Origin: Thiemannella venezuelensis
GTDB lineage: Bacteria > Actinomycetota > Actinomycetes > Streptosporangiales > Streptosporangiaceae
Assembly: GCF_014203605.1 (NCBI RefSeq)
Contig: NZ_JACHJJ010000003.1
Span: 1-64,000 of the forward strand
DNA: 64,000 bases
Direction: 5' to 3'
Below are positions 29,539-39,035 of this stretch, in pieces. Position 1 is the stretch's first letter, and every line of letters begins with the position of its first letter. The translations under genes and the position numbers were made by a program. The notes below the pieces were generated by a model. The model had not been told where the DNA came from, did no database searches, and worked only from the letters and a program-made list of their open reading frames with translations.

Positions 29539-29574
29539 AAGCTACTGAGGCGGTGTATCACGCCTGTATCACGC
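29539..29574 (-). promoter_or_regulatory. Putative SARP-dependent promoter of the 19-gene operon
   Basis: TGTATCACGC occurs at 29554-29563 and again at 29565-29574, a direct repeat with an 11-bp period. Reading on the minus strand, the repeat is followed after nine bases by TAGCTT (29544-29539), a plausible -10 box. An 11-bp direct repeat about 8 bp upstream of the -10, without a -35, is the known arrangement for SARP activators, and a SARP gene lies at 31220. The same region also separates the divergent FAD monooxygenase. Confidence 0.65.
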
Positions 29575-29623
29575 GGTTATCCCCGCATTGACCGAACAAT
29601 GGGTCTGCATAACGCTTGCTGTC

Positions 29624-31213
29624 ATGAAAGAGCTCGATGCGGATGTTCTGGTGGTCGGCGGCGGCCCGGTGGGGCTCTGCGCCGCCATTGAACTCTCCCG
29701 CCACGGAATATCGGCCCTGCTCGTGGAACGCCACTCCGGCACGTCGGTTTTCCCCAAGGCGCGACTCATCACCACCAGGACCATGGAGCTCTTCCGCGCG
29801 TGGGGCGTCCAGGACGAGGTGGAGAGCGCGGGGATGCCGCGCGAGGGGTATCTCGCGGTGGGCGTGGGCAGCTCGCTCACGGCCGGCGACTTCGTCCGCG
29901 CCTCGGCCGAGCTGGACCGCGACGCGCCGCAGAGCCCGACGTACACCCACCTGTGCGCGCAGGACGTGCTGGAGGTGATCCTGCGCCGGCTCGCCGGGTC
30001 GCTGGCCGACGTGCGCTTCGGCGCCGCCATGACCCGCATGGCGGTGACGGGGTCCGGCGTCGAGGCGCTGGTCGAGGGCGTGGAGCCGGTGCTGGTGCGC
30101 TGCCGCTACCTGGTGGCCGCCGACGGCAGCCGCAGCGGGATCCGCCGGTCGCTGGGCATAGCCACCGAGGGCCCGCCCCCGCTCGGCCACATGATCAGCA
30201 TCATGTTCGAGGCCGACCTGGGCTTCCTGCCCGCCGACCGCCGGGCCGCCCTGTCGTTCCTGACCGACCCGCCGTGCGCCGTGGAGGCCGTGGACCACCG
30301 GCTGCGCTGGATGGTGCAGACGGGTTACGACCCCGCGGAGGGCGGCAGCCCCGAGGACTTCACCGAGGAGGTGTGCCTGCGCGCCGTACGGGCCGCCGTG
30401 GGGGTGCCCGACCTGCCGGTCACGCTCCTGGGCGTCATGCCGTGGCTGCAGCAGGCCAACGTCGCCACCGCCTTCCGCGCGGGCCCGGTCTTCCTGGCCG
30501 GCGACGCCGCCCACGTCGCGACCCCGCAGGGCGGTTTCGGCATGAACTGCGGCATCCAGGACGCCCACAACCTGGCCTGGAAGCTGGCCGCCGTCCTGCG
30601 CGGGGAGGCGGGCGAGGGGCTGCTGGACACCTACGAGGCCGAACGCCGCCCGATCGCCGCCCGCACGGTGGACGAGAGCCTGACCAACGCCTGGATCACC
30701 TGGCAGATGATGGAGGGCCGCCTGTCCATGGCCGAGGCCATCCGGCGGCAGGCGGACCGGCGCAGCTCGGAGGGCCTGGTCCTGGGCCACCACTACGACT
30801 CGGACGCCGTCGTCCCCGACGGCACGCCGCCCCCGGCGGCGGAGGACCCCTACCGCGACTACGTCCCCACGGCCCGCCCCGGCCACCGCGCCCCTCACGT
30901 GTGGCTGGCCGGCGGGAACGGCCGGATCTCCACCCTCGACCTCCTCGGCCCGCACTTCACCCTGCTGACGCCGGCGGGCAGCGGCTGGCTCCGGGCGTCG
31001 GCCGGCCTCCCCGTGCGCGCGGTGGAGATCGCCGAGGCGGACGGGGCCGCCGCCCTCACCTCCCCCACCTGGGCGAAGGAGTACGGCCTCGGCCCGCGCG
31101 GCGCGGTCCTCATCCGCCCCGACGGCCACACGGCCTGGCGCGTCCGCGAGGACGCCCCCTCTCCCGGCACCCTGGAGGCGGTCCTCGCCACCGTCCTCGC
31201 CAAGCCCCGCTGA
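29624..31213 (+). CDS. FAD-dependent aromatic/polyketide monooxygenase (PheA/TfdB type)
   Basis: A 529-aa class A flavoprotein hydroxylase. FAD motif DVLVVGGGPVGLCAA at residues 6-20, the DG motif YLVAADGSRSGIRR, and GDAAHVATPQGGFGMNCGIQDAHNL near residue 295 are all present. The C-terminal thioredoxin-like domain is also there (FTLLTPAGSGWLR). Family members hydroxylate or epoxidise polyketides. ATG 29624 was chosen; no clear ribosome-binding site precedes it, so translation may be leaderless. It is transcribed divergently from the type II operon. Confidence 0.9.
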   Translation: MKELDADVLVVGGGPVGLCAAIELSRHGISALLVERHSGTSVFPKARLITTRTMELFRAWGVQDEVESAGMPREGYLAVGVGSSLTAGDFVRASAELDRDAPQSPTYTHLCAQDVLEVILRRLAGSLADVRFGAAMTRMAVTGSGVEALVEGVEPVLVRCRYLVAADGSRSGIRRSLGIATEGPPPLGHMISIMFEADLGFLPADRRAALSFLTDPPCAVEAVDHRLRWMVQTGYDPAEGGSPEDFTEEVCLRAVRAAVGVPDLPVTLLGVMPWLQQANVATAFRAGPVFLAGDAAHVATPQGGFGMNCGIQDAHNLAWKLAAVLRGEAGEGLLDTYEAERRPIAARTVDESLTNAWITWQMMEGRLSMAEAIRRQADRRSSEGLVLGHHYDSDAVVPDGTPPPAAEDPYRDYVPTARPGHRAPHVWLAGGNGRISTLDLLGPHFTLLTPAGSGWLRASAGLPVRAVEIAEADGAAALTSPTWAKEYGLGPRGAVLIRPDGHTAWRVREDAPSPGTLEAVLATVLAKPR

Positions 31214-31219
31214 AGGGGG

Positions 31220-32677
31220 TCACGCGGCGGGCTGTCCCGCCCTCCCCGACCGGCCGTCCTGGGCCGGGAGCACGGCGTGGGAGCGGAGGCGGGCGGCCGC
31301 CAGCCGCAGCGAGAGGGGGTTGCCGCGGGAGGTGGCCACGAGCTCGCGCACCTCCTGCGCGGGCGCGGCCCCGACCAGCAGGCCGACGAGCTCCCGCGCC
31401 GCGTCCTCGGGCAGCGGCCGCAGGAACACGCGGTGCGCGCCCTGCCGGGCCACCAGGTCGTCCAGGGGGTCCCCGGCGGTGACGAGCACGCGGCAGTGCG
31501 CGCCGCCCGGCAGCAGGGCGAGCACCTGGTCGCCGTCACGGGCGTTGTCCAGCACCACCAGCACCCTCCGCCGGGCGGTGCAGCTCCGGTAGAGCGCGAG
31601 CTTCTCGTCGGGGTCACCGGGGAGGTCCTGGGCGGGCACGCCCAGCGCGCGCAGGAACCGGTCGAGCACGGCGTCCGGGTCGGCGCCGGTCAGGTCGGCG
31701 TGGAGCTGCCCGTCGGGGAAGGCGTCCAGCCGGGCGTGGGCCCAGCGCACCGCCAGCGTGGTCTTCCCCACGCCGCCGCGTCCGCTGATGACCGCGGTGG
31801 CCGGCCCGGCGTCCCCGAGCAGGGCGGAGTCCAGCGCGGCCAGCTCCTCCTCCCGCCCCACGAACGGCAGGACCTGCGGCGGCAGCTGGCAGGGCGTCAC
31901 CGCGACGGGCCGGGGGGCGGAGGCGCGGGGCCGCATCAGCGCGGACTCGTCCCTGAGGATCTGCTCGTGCAGCCGCCGCAGCGCCGGCCCCGGTTCGAGG
32001 CCGATCTGCTCCCGCAGGTAGCGGCGCGTCTCCTGGTACGTGCGCAGCGCCTCGGCCCGCTGCCCCGCGCGGTACTGGGCCAGCATGAGCTGGGCCCGCA
32101 CCCGCTCGCGGAACGGCGACTCGGCCACCAGCGCCACGAGCTCGGGGATCACCTGGTGGTGGCGTCCCAGCTCGATCTCCAGCTCCAGGCAGGTCTCCAG
32201 CGCCTCCAGCCGTGACTCCTCCATCCGCGCCACGTCGTACCGCAGCCCCCGGATGTCCTCGAACGGCCTGCCCCGCCACAGCGCCAGCGCCTCCCGCAGC
32301 AGCAGGACGGCCGCCTCCGCCGAACCCGGGTCGGCCAGCGTGCGCGACCTGTCGACCATGGAGGTGAACCTGAGCCAGTCGATGCTGTCGGGCGCGGCCC
32401 GCAGCAGGTAGCCCGGGCTGGAGGTCTTGATGATCCCGGCCCCCAGCGTACGGCGCAGCCGCGACACGCAGATGGCCACCTGCCGCCACGCGCTGGGCGG
32501 CGCGGACCCGGCCCACACGGCCTCGATCAGCCGTTCCACGCTCATCACCCGGTTGGCGTTGAGCAGCAGGCAGGCCAGGATGACCAGCTCCCGGTTGGCG
32601 CTCATGGGCAGCTCGGCGCCGTCCCTGATCACCTTGACCGGGCCGAGCACGCGGAACTCGAAAGCGGAGCCGTCCAT
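31220..32677 (-). CDS. SARP-family transcriptional activator with NB-ARC domain
   Basis: A 485-aa regulator. Residues 1-95 are the OmpR-type winged helix (LGPVKVIRDG, WRQVAICVSRLRRTLG), 100-245 the bacterial transcriptional activation domain (LGRHHQVIPELVALVAESPFRE), and about 270-460 an NB-ARC ATPase with P-loop GRGGVGKTTLA and LVVLDNARD. It is AfsR-like but has no C-terminal TPR part. SARPs bind direct repeats with 11-bp spacing; such repeats occur at 29554 and 33947. Its ATG overlaps the glycosyltransferase stop by one base, so the two are coupled. Confidence 0.92.
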   Translation of the reverse strand: MDGSAFEFRVLGPVKVIRDGAELPMSANRELVILACLLLNANRVMSVERLIEAVWAGSAPPSAWRQVAICVSRLRRTLGAGIIKTSSPGYLLRAAPDSIDWLRFTSMVDRSRTLADPGSAEAAVLLLREALALWRGRPFEDIRGLRYDVARMEESRLEALETCLELEIELGRHHQVIPELVALVAESPFRERVRAQLMLAQYRAGQRAEALRTYQETRRYLREQIGLEPGPALRRLHEQILRDESALMRPRASAPRPVAVTPCQLPPQVLPFVGREEELAALDSALLGDAGPATAVISGRGGVGKTTLAVRWAHARLDAFPDGQLHADLTGADPDAVLDRFLRALGVPAQDLPGDPDEKLALYRSCTARRRVLVVLDNARDGDQVLALLPGGAHCRVLVTAGDPLDDLVARQGAHRVFLRPLPEDAARELVGLLVGAAPAQEVRELVATSRGNPLSLRLAAARLRSHAVLPAQDGRSGRAGQPAA

Positions 32678-33876
32678 CACACCGGCTTCCTCTCCAGGAG
32701 GCGTTCGAGCACGTCGGCGGCCCGTGACGCGCCGCCGGAGGCGCGGATCCCGGCGCGCATGGCGTCGGCGGCCCGGCGTACGGCGGGATCGCCCGCGACG
32801 GCGAGCACCTGCTCGGCCACCAGCGCGGGGGTCAGCCGCGCGGGGTCCAGGGCGACGCCCAGGCCGAGTTCCCCGATCCGCCGGGCGGGCGGCCCGTCCA
32901 TGGCGGTGGTCGGCACCACGACCAGCGGGCAGCCCTGGGACAGCGCCTCCATGGAGGTGCCCATGCCGCCGTGGGTGACCGCCACGGACGCGTGCCGCAG
33001 CACGCTCAGGTGCGACACCCGGCGGCGCGGCTCGACGGTGGGCGGCAGCGGCCCGAGGTCGGCCGGGTCGAGGCCGTCGGCCAGCGTGACCACGGTGCGC
33101 CAGGGCAGCTCGGCGAGCCCCTGCGCGCAGGCGCGGAGCAGCTCGGGCCGGGTGGTGGCCACGCTCCCGAACGACAGCAGCGCCACCGGCAGCCCGTCGC
33201 CCGGCGGCTCCCACTCGGCCAGGAACCGCCGCTCCCCCAGGCAGGGCCCGACGAAGGCGAACCGGTCGTCGAAGGTCTCCCCCGCGAACTGGAACGAGCG
33301 CGGCAGCGTCACCACGTTGCAGTCCTGAACCTCCCACCACAGCTCGGCGGGGTCGTCGCGGACGCCGTACCGGCGGGCCAGCGCGCCGATGCGGTCGAGC
33401 ATGCCGTCGACCCAGCCGGGCGGCTCCCGGCCGGACCGGCCGCCGTCCTCGCCCTCGTACATGGAGGTCAGGACGGAGTAGTGGGCGTTCGAGGCGAATA
33501 TCGGGATGAGCTGCGCGGCGGGGATCCTCTCGCGCCTGGCCAGGATGCGGCCGGCGTGCAGGACGGAGATGTCGTACGCGATCACGTCGGGCCGCTCCGG
33601 CAGGCGGTCGAGCGCTCCGAGCATGGCCTCGCTCTCCTCCAGCAGGAGCGAGAGCAGGCGCAGGGGGTCGTCCTCCCGTTCGCGCGAGCCGATCCGCGCG
33701 TACGGCGAGTCGTACGTGACGGCCGCCGCCCCCGCCTCGCGCACGAGGGCGGCGGTGCTCTCCGCCGTGAGATAGGTGACGCGACCACCCCGTCGCGTCA
33801 ATTCGGCGACCACGGCCAGCGTGGGAATGACGTGGCCGTGGTCGGGATGGCACATGAAAAGACAATGCCCCGCCAT
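32677..33876 (-). CDS. Glycosyltransferase, MGT (macrolide glycosyltransferase) family
   Basis: A 399-aa GT-B enzyme. The N-terminal [14 protein letters not shown] loop and the C-terminal donor-binding [20 protein letters not shown] segment match the macrolide glycosyltransferase family (OleD/OleI group). It could attach the deoxyaminosugar to the aglycone or add a protective glucose for self-resistance; the first is favoured by the sugar genes around it. It contains no DesVIII-type partner nearby. ATG 33876; a divergent promoter region separates it from the aminotransferase gene. Confidence 0.9.
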   Translation of the reverse strand: MAGHCLFMCHPDHGHVIPTLAVVAELTRRGGRVTYLTAESTAALVREAGAAAVTYDSPYARIGSREREDDPLRLLSLLLEESEAMLGALDRLPERPDVIAYDISVLHAGRILARRERIPAAQLIPIFASNAHYSVLTSMYEGEDGGRSGREPPGWVDGMLDRIGALARRYGVRDDPAELWWEVQDCNVVTLPRSFQFAGETFDDRFAFVGPCLGERRFLAEWEPPGDGLPVALLSFGSVATTRPELLRACAQGLAELPWRTVVTLADGLDPADLGPLPPTVEPRRRVSHLSVLRHASVAVTHGGMGTSMEALSQGCPLVVVPTTAMDGPPARRIGELGLGVALDPARLTPALVAEQVLAVAGDPAVRRAADAMRAGIRASGGASRAADVLERLLERKPV

Positions 33877-33946
33877 GTTCAATTCTTTCGGTTCATTAGC
33901 ACTGCCACTCACCGCCCACGGTAGGGAGGACGCGCACCGGACGTCA

Positions 33947-33963
33947 TCCCCTATCCGTCCCCT
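33947..33963. promoter_or_regulatory. Direct repeat TCCCCT with 11-bp period (candidate SARP box)
   Basis: TCCCCT lies at 33947-33952 and again at 33958-33963; a related AACCCC follows at 33965. The pair lies between the divergent glycosyltransferase and aminotransferase genes. TTCTAG at 33979 could be a -10 for the plus-strand gene, eight bases after the third element. The motif differs from the repeat at 29554, so the same regulator is not assured. Confidence 0.45.
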
Positions 33964-34024
33964 CAACCCCGCCGCCTTTTCTAGGGGTTCCGCCTCCGCA
34001 GGAGACCGCGTTTTACTCGGGGCC

Positions 34025-35125
34025 ATGCCCACTCATGTCTGGGACTATCTTCCCGAATACGCGACCGAACGCGCCGACATCATGGACGCCGTGGAGACCG
34101 TGTTCCGCTCCGGCCGGCTCGTCCTCGGCCCGAGCGTGCACTCCTTCGAGGAGGAGTTCGCCGCCTACCACGGCGTGCGCCACTGCACGGGCGTGGACAA
34201 CGGCACCAACGCCATCAAGCTCGCCCTGCAGGCCCTGGGCGTCGGGCCGGGCGACGAGGTGGTCACCGTGTCGAACACGGCCGCGCCGACCGTGGTGGCC
34301 ATCGACGCCGTGGGCGCCACCCCGGTCTTCACCGACGTGCACCCCGACACGTACCTGATGGACGTGTCGCAGGTCGAGGCCGCGATCACGCCGCGCACCC
34401 GCTGCCTGCTCCCGGTCCACCTGTACGGCCAGTGCGTGGACATGGCCCCCCTGGAGCGGCTGGCCGAGGCGCACGGCCTGGTGATCCTGGAGGACTGCGC
34501 GCAGGCCCACGGCGCCCGCCACCACGGCCGGGTCGCCGGGTCGATGGGCCACGCGGCGGCCTTCTCGTTCTACCCCACCAAGGTGCTGGGCGCGTACGGC
34601 GACGGCGGCGCGGTGCTCACCTCCGACGACGAGGTGGACCGGGCGCTGCGGCGGCTGCGCTACTACGGCATGGAGGAGACGTACTACGTCGTGCGGACGC
34701 CCGGGCACAACGCGCGCCTGGACGAGGTGCAGGCGGAGATCCTGCGCCGCAAGCTCACCCGCCTCGACCGGTACGTCGCCGACCGCCGCGCCGTGGCCGC
34801 CCGCTACGCCGAGGCCCTGGCCGGCACCGACCTCGTGCTCCCCGCGACCGCGGACGGCAACGAGCACGTCCACTACCTGTACGTGGTCCGCCACCCCCGC
34901 AGGGACGCGATCATCGAGGCGCTGCGCGCCCACGACGTCCATCTCAACATCAGCTATCCGTGGCCGGTGCACACCATGTCCGGCTTCGCCCACCTGGGCC
35001 TGGGCCCGGGCAGCCTGCCGGTGACCGAGGCCCTGGCCGGGGAGATCTTCTCGCTGCCGATGTACCCGTCGCTCCCCGCCGGGCTCCAGGAGAAGATCAT
35101 CGCCGTGCTGCGCGGCGTCCTGTGA
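34025..35125 (+). CDS. NDP-hexose 3-aminotransferase (DegT/DnrJ family, EvaB/DesV-like)
   Basis: A 366-aa PLP-dependent sugar aminotransferase. The N terminus [16 protein letters not shown] with [18 protein letters not shown] is characteristic of 3-aminotransferases of deoxysugar pathways. The PLP Lys is in [14 protein letters not shown], and the cofactor Asp is in [11 protein letters not shown]. It would convert a 3-keto-6-deoxyhexose to the 3-amino sugar using glutamate. With the 2,3-dehydratase, 3-C-methyltransferase and epimerase it matches the vancosamine/eremosamine route. One base separates its stop from the convergent epimerase stop. Confidence 0.93.
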   Translation: MPTHVWDYLPEYATERADIMDAVETVFRSGRLVLGPSVHSFEEEFAAYHGVRHCTGVDNGTNAIKLALQALGVGPGDEVVTVSNTAAPTVVAIDAVGATPVFTDVHPDTYLMDVSQVEAAITPRTRCLLPVHLYGQCVDMAPLERLAEAHGLVILEDCAQAHGARHHGRVAGSMGHAAAFSFYPTKVLGAYGDGGAVLTSDDEVDRALRRLRYYGMEETYYVVRTPGHNARLDEVQAEILRRKLTRLDRYVADRRAVAARYAEALAGTDLVLPATADGNEHVHYLYVVRHPRRDAIIEALRAHDVHLNISYPWPVHTMSGFAHLGLGPGSLPVTEALAGEIFSLPMYPSLPAGLQEKIIAVLRGVL

Positions 35126-35126
35126 G

Positions 35127-35690
35127 TCAGTAGCGGGGCAGCAGGCCGCGGGCCGCCGCCTCGGCCAGCGTGGGCGCCCGCCGGTCGCGCTCCGACAGCA
35201 GCGGGGAGCCGACCGGCAGGGGCAGCCCCAGCTCGCGGTCGAAGTACGACAGCGTGAGCTCGTTCTCCTGCCGGTACTCCTCCGACAGCAGGTAGCACAT
35301 CACCGTGCCGTCCTCCAGCGCCGCGAACGCGTGCCCGACCCCGGGCGGCAGGTAGACCGCCTCCCCGCCGCCGCCGCTCAGCTCCACCGCCTCCCACCGC
35401 CCGAACGTGGGCGAGCCCGCCCGCAGGTCCACGGCGACGTCCACGGCCCGCCCCGCGGCGCAGTAGACGTACTTGGCGGTGCCGGGCGGCGTCAGCGTGT
35501 AGTGGACGCCGCGTACCACGCCGCGCCGGGACACGCTCCTGCTGGCCTGCGCCACGGGGAACAGCGGCCGCCCCACCGCCGCGGCGAACGCGCCCTCCTG
35601 GTACGGGGAGGCGAAGTCGCCGCGGGCGTCGGGGAAGACCTCGGGGGCGAACGCGTACGCGCCCGTCACCGCCAGCTCGCGGTACTCCAT
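35127..35690 (-). CDS. dTDP-4-keto-6-deoxyhexose epimerase (RmlC/EvaD-like)
   Basis: A 187-aa cupin epimerase. RGVVRGVHYTLTPPGTAKYV contains the catalytic His, and VYLPPGVGHAFAALEDG and the Tyr region YLLSEEY are present. The sequence around HYTLTPPGTAKYVYC resembles C-5 epimerases of aminosugar pathways (EvaD type) more than housekeeping RmlC. It would give the L-configured sugar. It begins one base after the stop of the C-methyltransferase. Confidence 0.92.
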   Translation of the reverse strand: MEYRELAVTGAYAFAPEVFPDARGDFASPYQEGAFAAAVGRPLFPVAQASRSVSRRGVVRGVHYTLTPPGTAKYVYCAAGRAVDVAVDLRAGSPTFGRWEAVELSGGGGEAVYLPPGVGHAFAALEDGTVMCYLLSEEYRQENELTLSYFDRELGLPLPVGSPLLSERDRRAPTLAEAAARGLLPRY

Positions 35691-35691
35691 G

Positions 35692-36912
35692 TCAGGCCCG
35701 CACCAGATGGACCTCGGGCACGTACAGGATCCACGTGCCGCCCGCCCGGCCGAAGCCGGTCTCCTTGGCCATGATCTCCTCGGCGTGGTTCCACGCGAGC
35801 AGCAGGGCGTAGTCGGGGTACGGATCGGCGAACGCCTCGGGACCGCGCACGGGGATGTGCGAGCCGGGCGTGAGCCTGCCCTGCTTGGCCGGGGTGGTGT
35901 CGGTGACGAGGGGCACCAGGCCGGGGCCGATGCCGCAGTAGTTGAGCACGGTGGCGCTCTTGGCGGTGGCGCCGTAGCCGTACACGCGGGCGCCCTGCTC
36001 GCGCAGCGAGGTGAGGAGCGTCACCAGGCGGTCGCGGTTGTGCGCCACGCGGGCCGCGAAGCGGCGCAGCGTCGCCGGCTCGGAGAGCGCCGCGGCCTCC
36101 TCGGCGGCCAGCAGTTCGGCCACGGCGGGCGCCGGCGTGCGGGCACCGCGCCGCGCCAGTGTGTAGCGGACCTCGCCGCCGTGCACGGGCAGCCGCTCCA
36201 CGTCCACGAGCTCGAAGCCGTGCCGCCGCGCCATGGCGCGGACGGAGGCGGCGGCGAAGAAGTAGAAGTGCTCGTCGTAGATCTGGTCGAAGGAGGCGCG
36301 CTCGACGATGTCGCCGAGGTACGGGTCCTCGAAGACGAACACGCCGCCGGGCTTCAGCAGCGTGTCCACGCCCGCCATGATCGAGTCCAGGTAGGGGATG
36401 TGGCACAGCGTGTTGGCCGCGTAGACCACGTCGGCGGGCCCGTCCTCGGCCAGGACGGCGGCGGCCGTGGCGGCCTCGAAGAAGTCCTTGCGCACGCGCA
36501 CGCCCCTGGCCGCGGCCAGGTCGGCGACCCCGCCGGACGGCTCCACGCCCAGGTGCCGCACGCCCGCGTCGGCGACGACCGACAGCATGGCGCCGTCGTT
36601 GCACCCCAGCTCCACCACGAACGGGTCGGGACCGGACAGCTCGGTGGCCAGCAGCCGCTTGGCCAGGCTCCCGAAGTGCTCGCGCATCACCGACGACCCT
36701 GACGACAGGTACGGGTAGCCCGCGTGGAACATGCGCTCGCGCGGCACCTCCTCCAGCAGCTGCACCATCGAGCAGCTCTCGCAGACGCCGACGGCCAGGC
36801 GGAAGAAGAACTCCTCGCCCGGGTCGCCCGGGACGACGAAGGCGTCGGAGAGCGGCTGCCTCCCGAAGTCGGCGAACGGTCGGAGACGACCCGAACAGAT
36901 CCGGCACGCCAT
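35692..36912 (-). CDS. NDP-hexose 3-C-methyltransferase (EvaC/TylC3-like)
   Basis: A 406-aa SAM-dependent enzyme. The N-terminal zinc site MACRICSG with CESC near residue 46, the SAM motif VVELGCNDGAML (about 98-109), and the C-terminal domain with VYGYGATAKSATVLNY and FILAWNH-like segment are the family layout. It would add a methyl group at C-3 of the keto sugar, giving a branched sugar. It has GAGGAGG upstream of the ATG and follows the DUF1707-type gene by 11 bases. Confidence 0.94.
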   Translation of the reverse strand: MACRICSGRLRPFADFGRQPLSDAFVVPGDPGEEFFFRLAVGVCESCSMVQLLEEVPRERMFHAGYPYLSSGSSVMREHFGSLAKRLLATELSGPDPFVVELGCNDGAMLSVVADAGVRHLGVEPSGGVADLAAARGVRVRKDFFEAATAAAVLAEDGPADVVYAANTLCHIPYLDSIMAGVDTLLKPGGVFVFEDPYLGDIVERASFDQIYDEHFYFFAAASVRAMARRHGFELVDVERLPVHGGEVRYTLARRGARTPAPAVAELLAAEEAAALSEPATLRRFAARVAHNRDRLVTLLTSLREQGARVYGYGATAKSATVLNYCGIGPGLVPLVTDTTPAKQGRLTPGSHIPVRGPEAFADPYPDYALLLAWNHAEEIMAKETGFGRAGGTWILYVPEVHLVRA

Positions 36913-36923
36913 TGCGATCCTCC

Positions 36924-37502
36924 TCAGGTTGCGGCCCGGCGGTACCTCACCCACACGTCGCCCGTCTGCACGTAGCCGGTCAGGCGCACGGTGACGCCGT
37001 CGGGCGCGAGCGGCTCGGGCGGGCGGTTGTGGACGGCGCCCAGCCAGCGGCGTACGACCTCGTCGTCGCGGACCCGCCACCCCCGGGGGACCAGCACGGT
37101 GACGTCGCCGAACCACGAGGTGATCTCGACGTCGAGCACGACCTCGCGGTGCGGGCAGTCCGCGCGGGTGAAGTCGACCCGCGCCTTCCCCCACCGGCCC
37201 GCCTTGGCGCTGATGACCCGCGGCACGAGCCACCGCCCCACCTGCTCGACGCGGCCGCTGCCGGTGTGGAGCTGGAGCTCGGCCGCGCCGGACGACGGCA
37301 CGGACGGGACCGGCTCGTCGAAGCGCGGCAGGTCGGTGATCACGTCGTCCAGCTCGCCCAGCGTCCTGGCGGTGTAGGCGCGGCCGACCCGCTCCTCCAG
37401 CTCCTCCAGGTCGATGCGTCCCTCGGCGACCGCGACGCGGAGCATCTCGGCCACCCTCTCGCGGTCGCGGTCGCTCGCCCGCACTTCCCGATGATCGGTC
37501 AT
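36924..37502 (-). CDS. DUF1707 (SHOCT-like) domain protein
   Basis: A 192-aa protein. The first 55 residues (REVRASDRDRERVAEMLRVAVAEGRIDLEEL) are a clear DUF1707 domain, followed by a linker and a C-terminal beta-rich part (EVVLDVEITSWFGDVTVLVPRGWRV) like the LiaF-type cell-wall stress domain. No membrane helix is seen. Such proteins are common in Actinobacteria and not usually part of sugar pathways, so it may be a bystander in the cluster or part of a response to the product. GTG 37511 is an alternative start. Confidence 0.88.
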   Translation of the reverse strand: MTDHREVRASDRDRERVAEMLRVAVAEGRIDLEELEERVGRAYTARTLGELDDVITDLPRFDEPVPSVPSSGAAELQLHTGSGRVEQVGRWLVPRVISAKAGRWGKARVDFTRADCPHREVVLDVEITSWFGDVTVLVPRGWRVRDDEVVRRWLGAVHNRPPEPLAPDGVTVRLTGYVQTGDVWVRYRRAAT

Positions 37503-37544
37503 GGCGTCCACAGTAGAAGGCTATGAACGGCCGCCCAACCGCAG

Positions 37545-37591
37545 AACCCCTAAGCAGGTGACAGGGGCCGGAGCCGTTCCGGCTAGGGGTT
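37545..37591. promoter_or_regulatory. AGGGG motif cluster in a divergent promoter (candidate regulatory site)
   Basis: Three related motifs lie between the divergent DUF1707 and dehydratase genes: AACCCCTA at 37545-37552, AGGGGC at 37563 and TAGGGGTT at 37584-37591. The outer two form an inverted repeat; the two same-strand AGGGG copies are 22 bp apart, two helical turns. A GCCGGA/TCCGGC inverted repeat lies between them. No clear -10 box was found. Confidence 0.4.
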
Positions 37592-37664
37592 GAGCGCGCG
37601 CCCGGCCCGTGACAGGTTCGGCGGCATCGGACCGCCGTACTTGATCGACGGATCGGAGCACCGC

Positions 37665-39035
37665 ATGGAGTCCGTCATCGACGTCCACGACTGGCTGGGG
37701 GAGATCGCCGGGCACACGTTCATGCGGACGGCCCGGCTGCCGCTGGAGGAGCTGTCCGGCTGGCGGGAGGACCCGGCCACGGGCAACCTGCACCACGCCC
37801 GCGGCGGGTTCTTCACGGTCGAGGGGCTGGAGGTGAGCCGCCCGGGCTGGGCGGTGCCGGCCTGGAGCCAGCCGATCATCAACCAGCCGGAGGCGGGCAT
37901 CCTCGGCATCCTGCTGCGCCGTGTGGGCGGCGTCCCGTACGTGCTCATGCAGGCCAAGAACGAACCGGGCAATCCCGGGGGGCCGCAGCTCTCCCCGACC
38001 GTGCAGGCCACCAGGAGCAACTACACGCGGGTGCACAACGGGCGGGCGGTGCCGTACCTGGAGCACTTCCGCGGGCCGCGGGGGCGGGTGCTGGCCGACG
38101 TGCGGCAGTCGGAGCAGGGCGCGTGGTTCTACCGCAAGCGCAACAGGAACATGGTCGTGGAGGTGGACGGGGAGGTCGAGGCGGCGGCGGGTTTCCGGTG
38201 GCTGCCGCTGCGCCGCGTGCGCGAGCTGCTGTCCGTGCCCGACCTGGTCAACATGGACGCCCGCACGGTGCTGGCCTGCCTGCCCGTCCAGGAGGGCGCC
38301 GACGAGGGCGAGGGCGGGTTCGGTACGGCGGTGGCGCGCTCGCGCGACCGCCGCCGGGGGGCGCTGCACGGCACGCCGGAGATCCTGAGCTGGCTCAGCG
38401 GCGTCCGGTCCACGACCGACGTGCACGCCCGGCCGGTGCCGCTGAACCGGGTGAGCGGGTGGCGGCGGGCCGAGGGCCGCATCTCGCACGAGACGGGCCG
38501 CTTCTTCGACGTGATCGGCGTACGCGTGGATGCCGGCGGCCGCGAGGTGGACGCCTGGAGCCAGCCGATGATCGCGCCCGTCGGGACGGGTGTGGTGGCG
38601 TTCCTGGTGCGCCGTGTCGAGGGCGTGGTGCACGCGCTGGTGCACGCCCGCGTCGAGCCCGGCTACACCGATGTGGTCGAGCTGGCCCCGACCGTGCAGT
38701 GCACGCCGGGCAACTACGACCACCTGCCGCCGGGGGCCCGGCCGCCGCTGCTGGCCGACGTGCTGGACGCGCCGCCGGAGCGGATGCTGTTCGACACCGT
38801 GCTGTCGGAGGAGGGCGGCCGCTTCTACCACGCCCGCAACCGCTACCTGCTGGCCGAGGTGGACGAGGACCCGCTGCCCGGCCACCCGGCCTTCCGCTGG
38901 CTCGCCCTGCACCAGCTCGACGAGCTGCTGCGGCACAGCTACTACCTGAACGTGCAGGCCCGCACGCTGAACGCCTGCCTGCACGGGCTCGCCCACGTCG
39001 CGCCGCCGCGGCCGGTCACCGGAGGTGTTCGATGA
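37665..39035 (+). CDS. NDP-hexose 2,3-dehydratase (EvaA/TylX3-like)
   Basis: A 456-aa enzyme with the two-fold internal repeat of this family: GFFTVEGLEV...AWSQPIINQPEAGILGILLRR in the first half and RFFDVIGVRV...WSQPMIAPVGTGVVAFLVRR in the second. Each half also has a LAPTVQxTxxNY-like motif. It removes the C-2 hydroxyl of dTDP-4-keto-6-deoxyglucose. ATG 37665 has CGGAG upstream; the longer upstream reading frame lacks a good site. Its last 20 bases overlap the convergent oxidoreductase gene. Confidence 0.95.
   Translation: MESVIDVHDWLGEIAGHTFMRTARLPLEELSGWREDPATGNLHHARGGFFTVEGLEVSRPGWAVPAWSQPIINQPEAGILGILLRRVGGVPYVLMQAKNEPGNPGGPQLSPTVQATRSNYTRVHNGRAVPYLEHFRGPRGRVLADVRQSEQGAWFYRKRNRNMVVEVDGEVEAAAGFRWLPLRRVRELLSVPDLVNMDARTVLACLPVQEGADEGEGGFGTAVARSRDRRRGALHGTPEILSWLSGVRSTTDVHARPVPLNRVSGWRRAEGRISHETGRFFDVIGVRVDAGGREVDAWSQPMIAPVGTGVVAFLVRRVEGVVHALVHARVEPGYTDVVELAPTVQCTPGNYDHLPPGARPPLLADVLDAPPERMLFDTVLSEEGGRFYHARNRYLLAEVDEDPLPGHPAFRWLALHQLDELLRHSYYLNVQARTLNACLHGLAHVAPPRPVTGGVR

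Noticed and set aside
30895-31617. Minus-strand frame crossing the end of the FAD monooxygenase
   Set aside because: It is a different frame of the SARP C terminus running antisense into a well-supported plus-strand gene.
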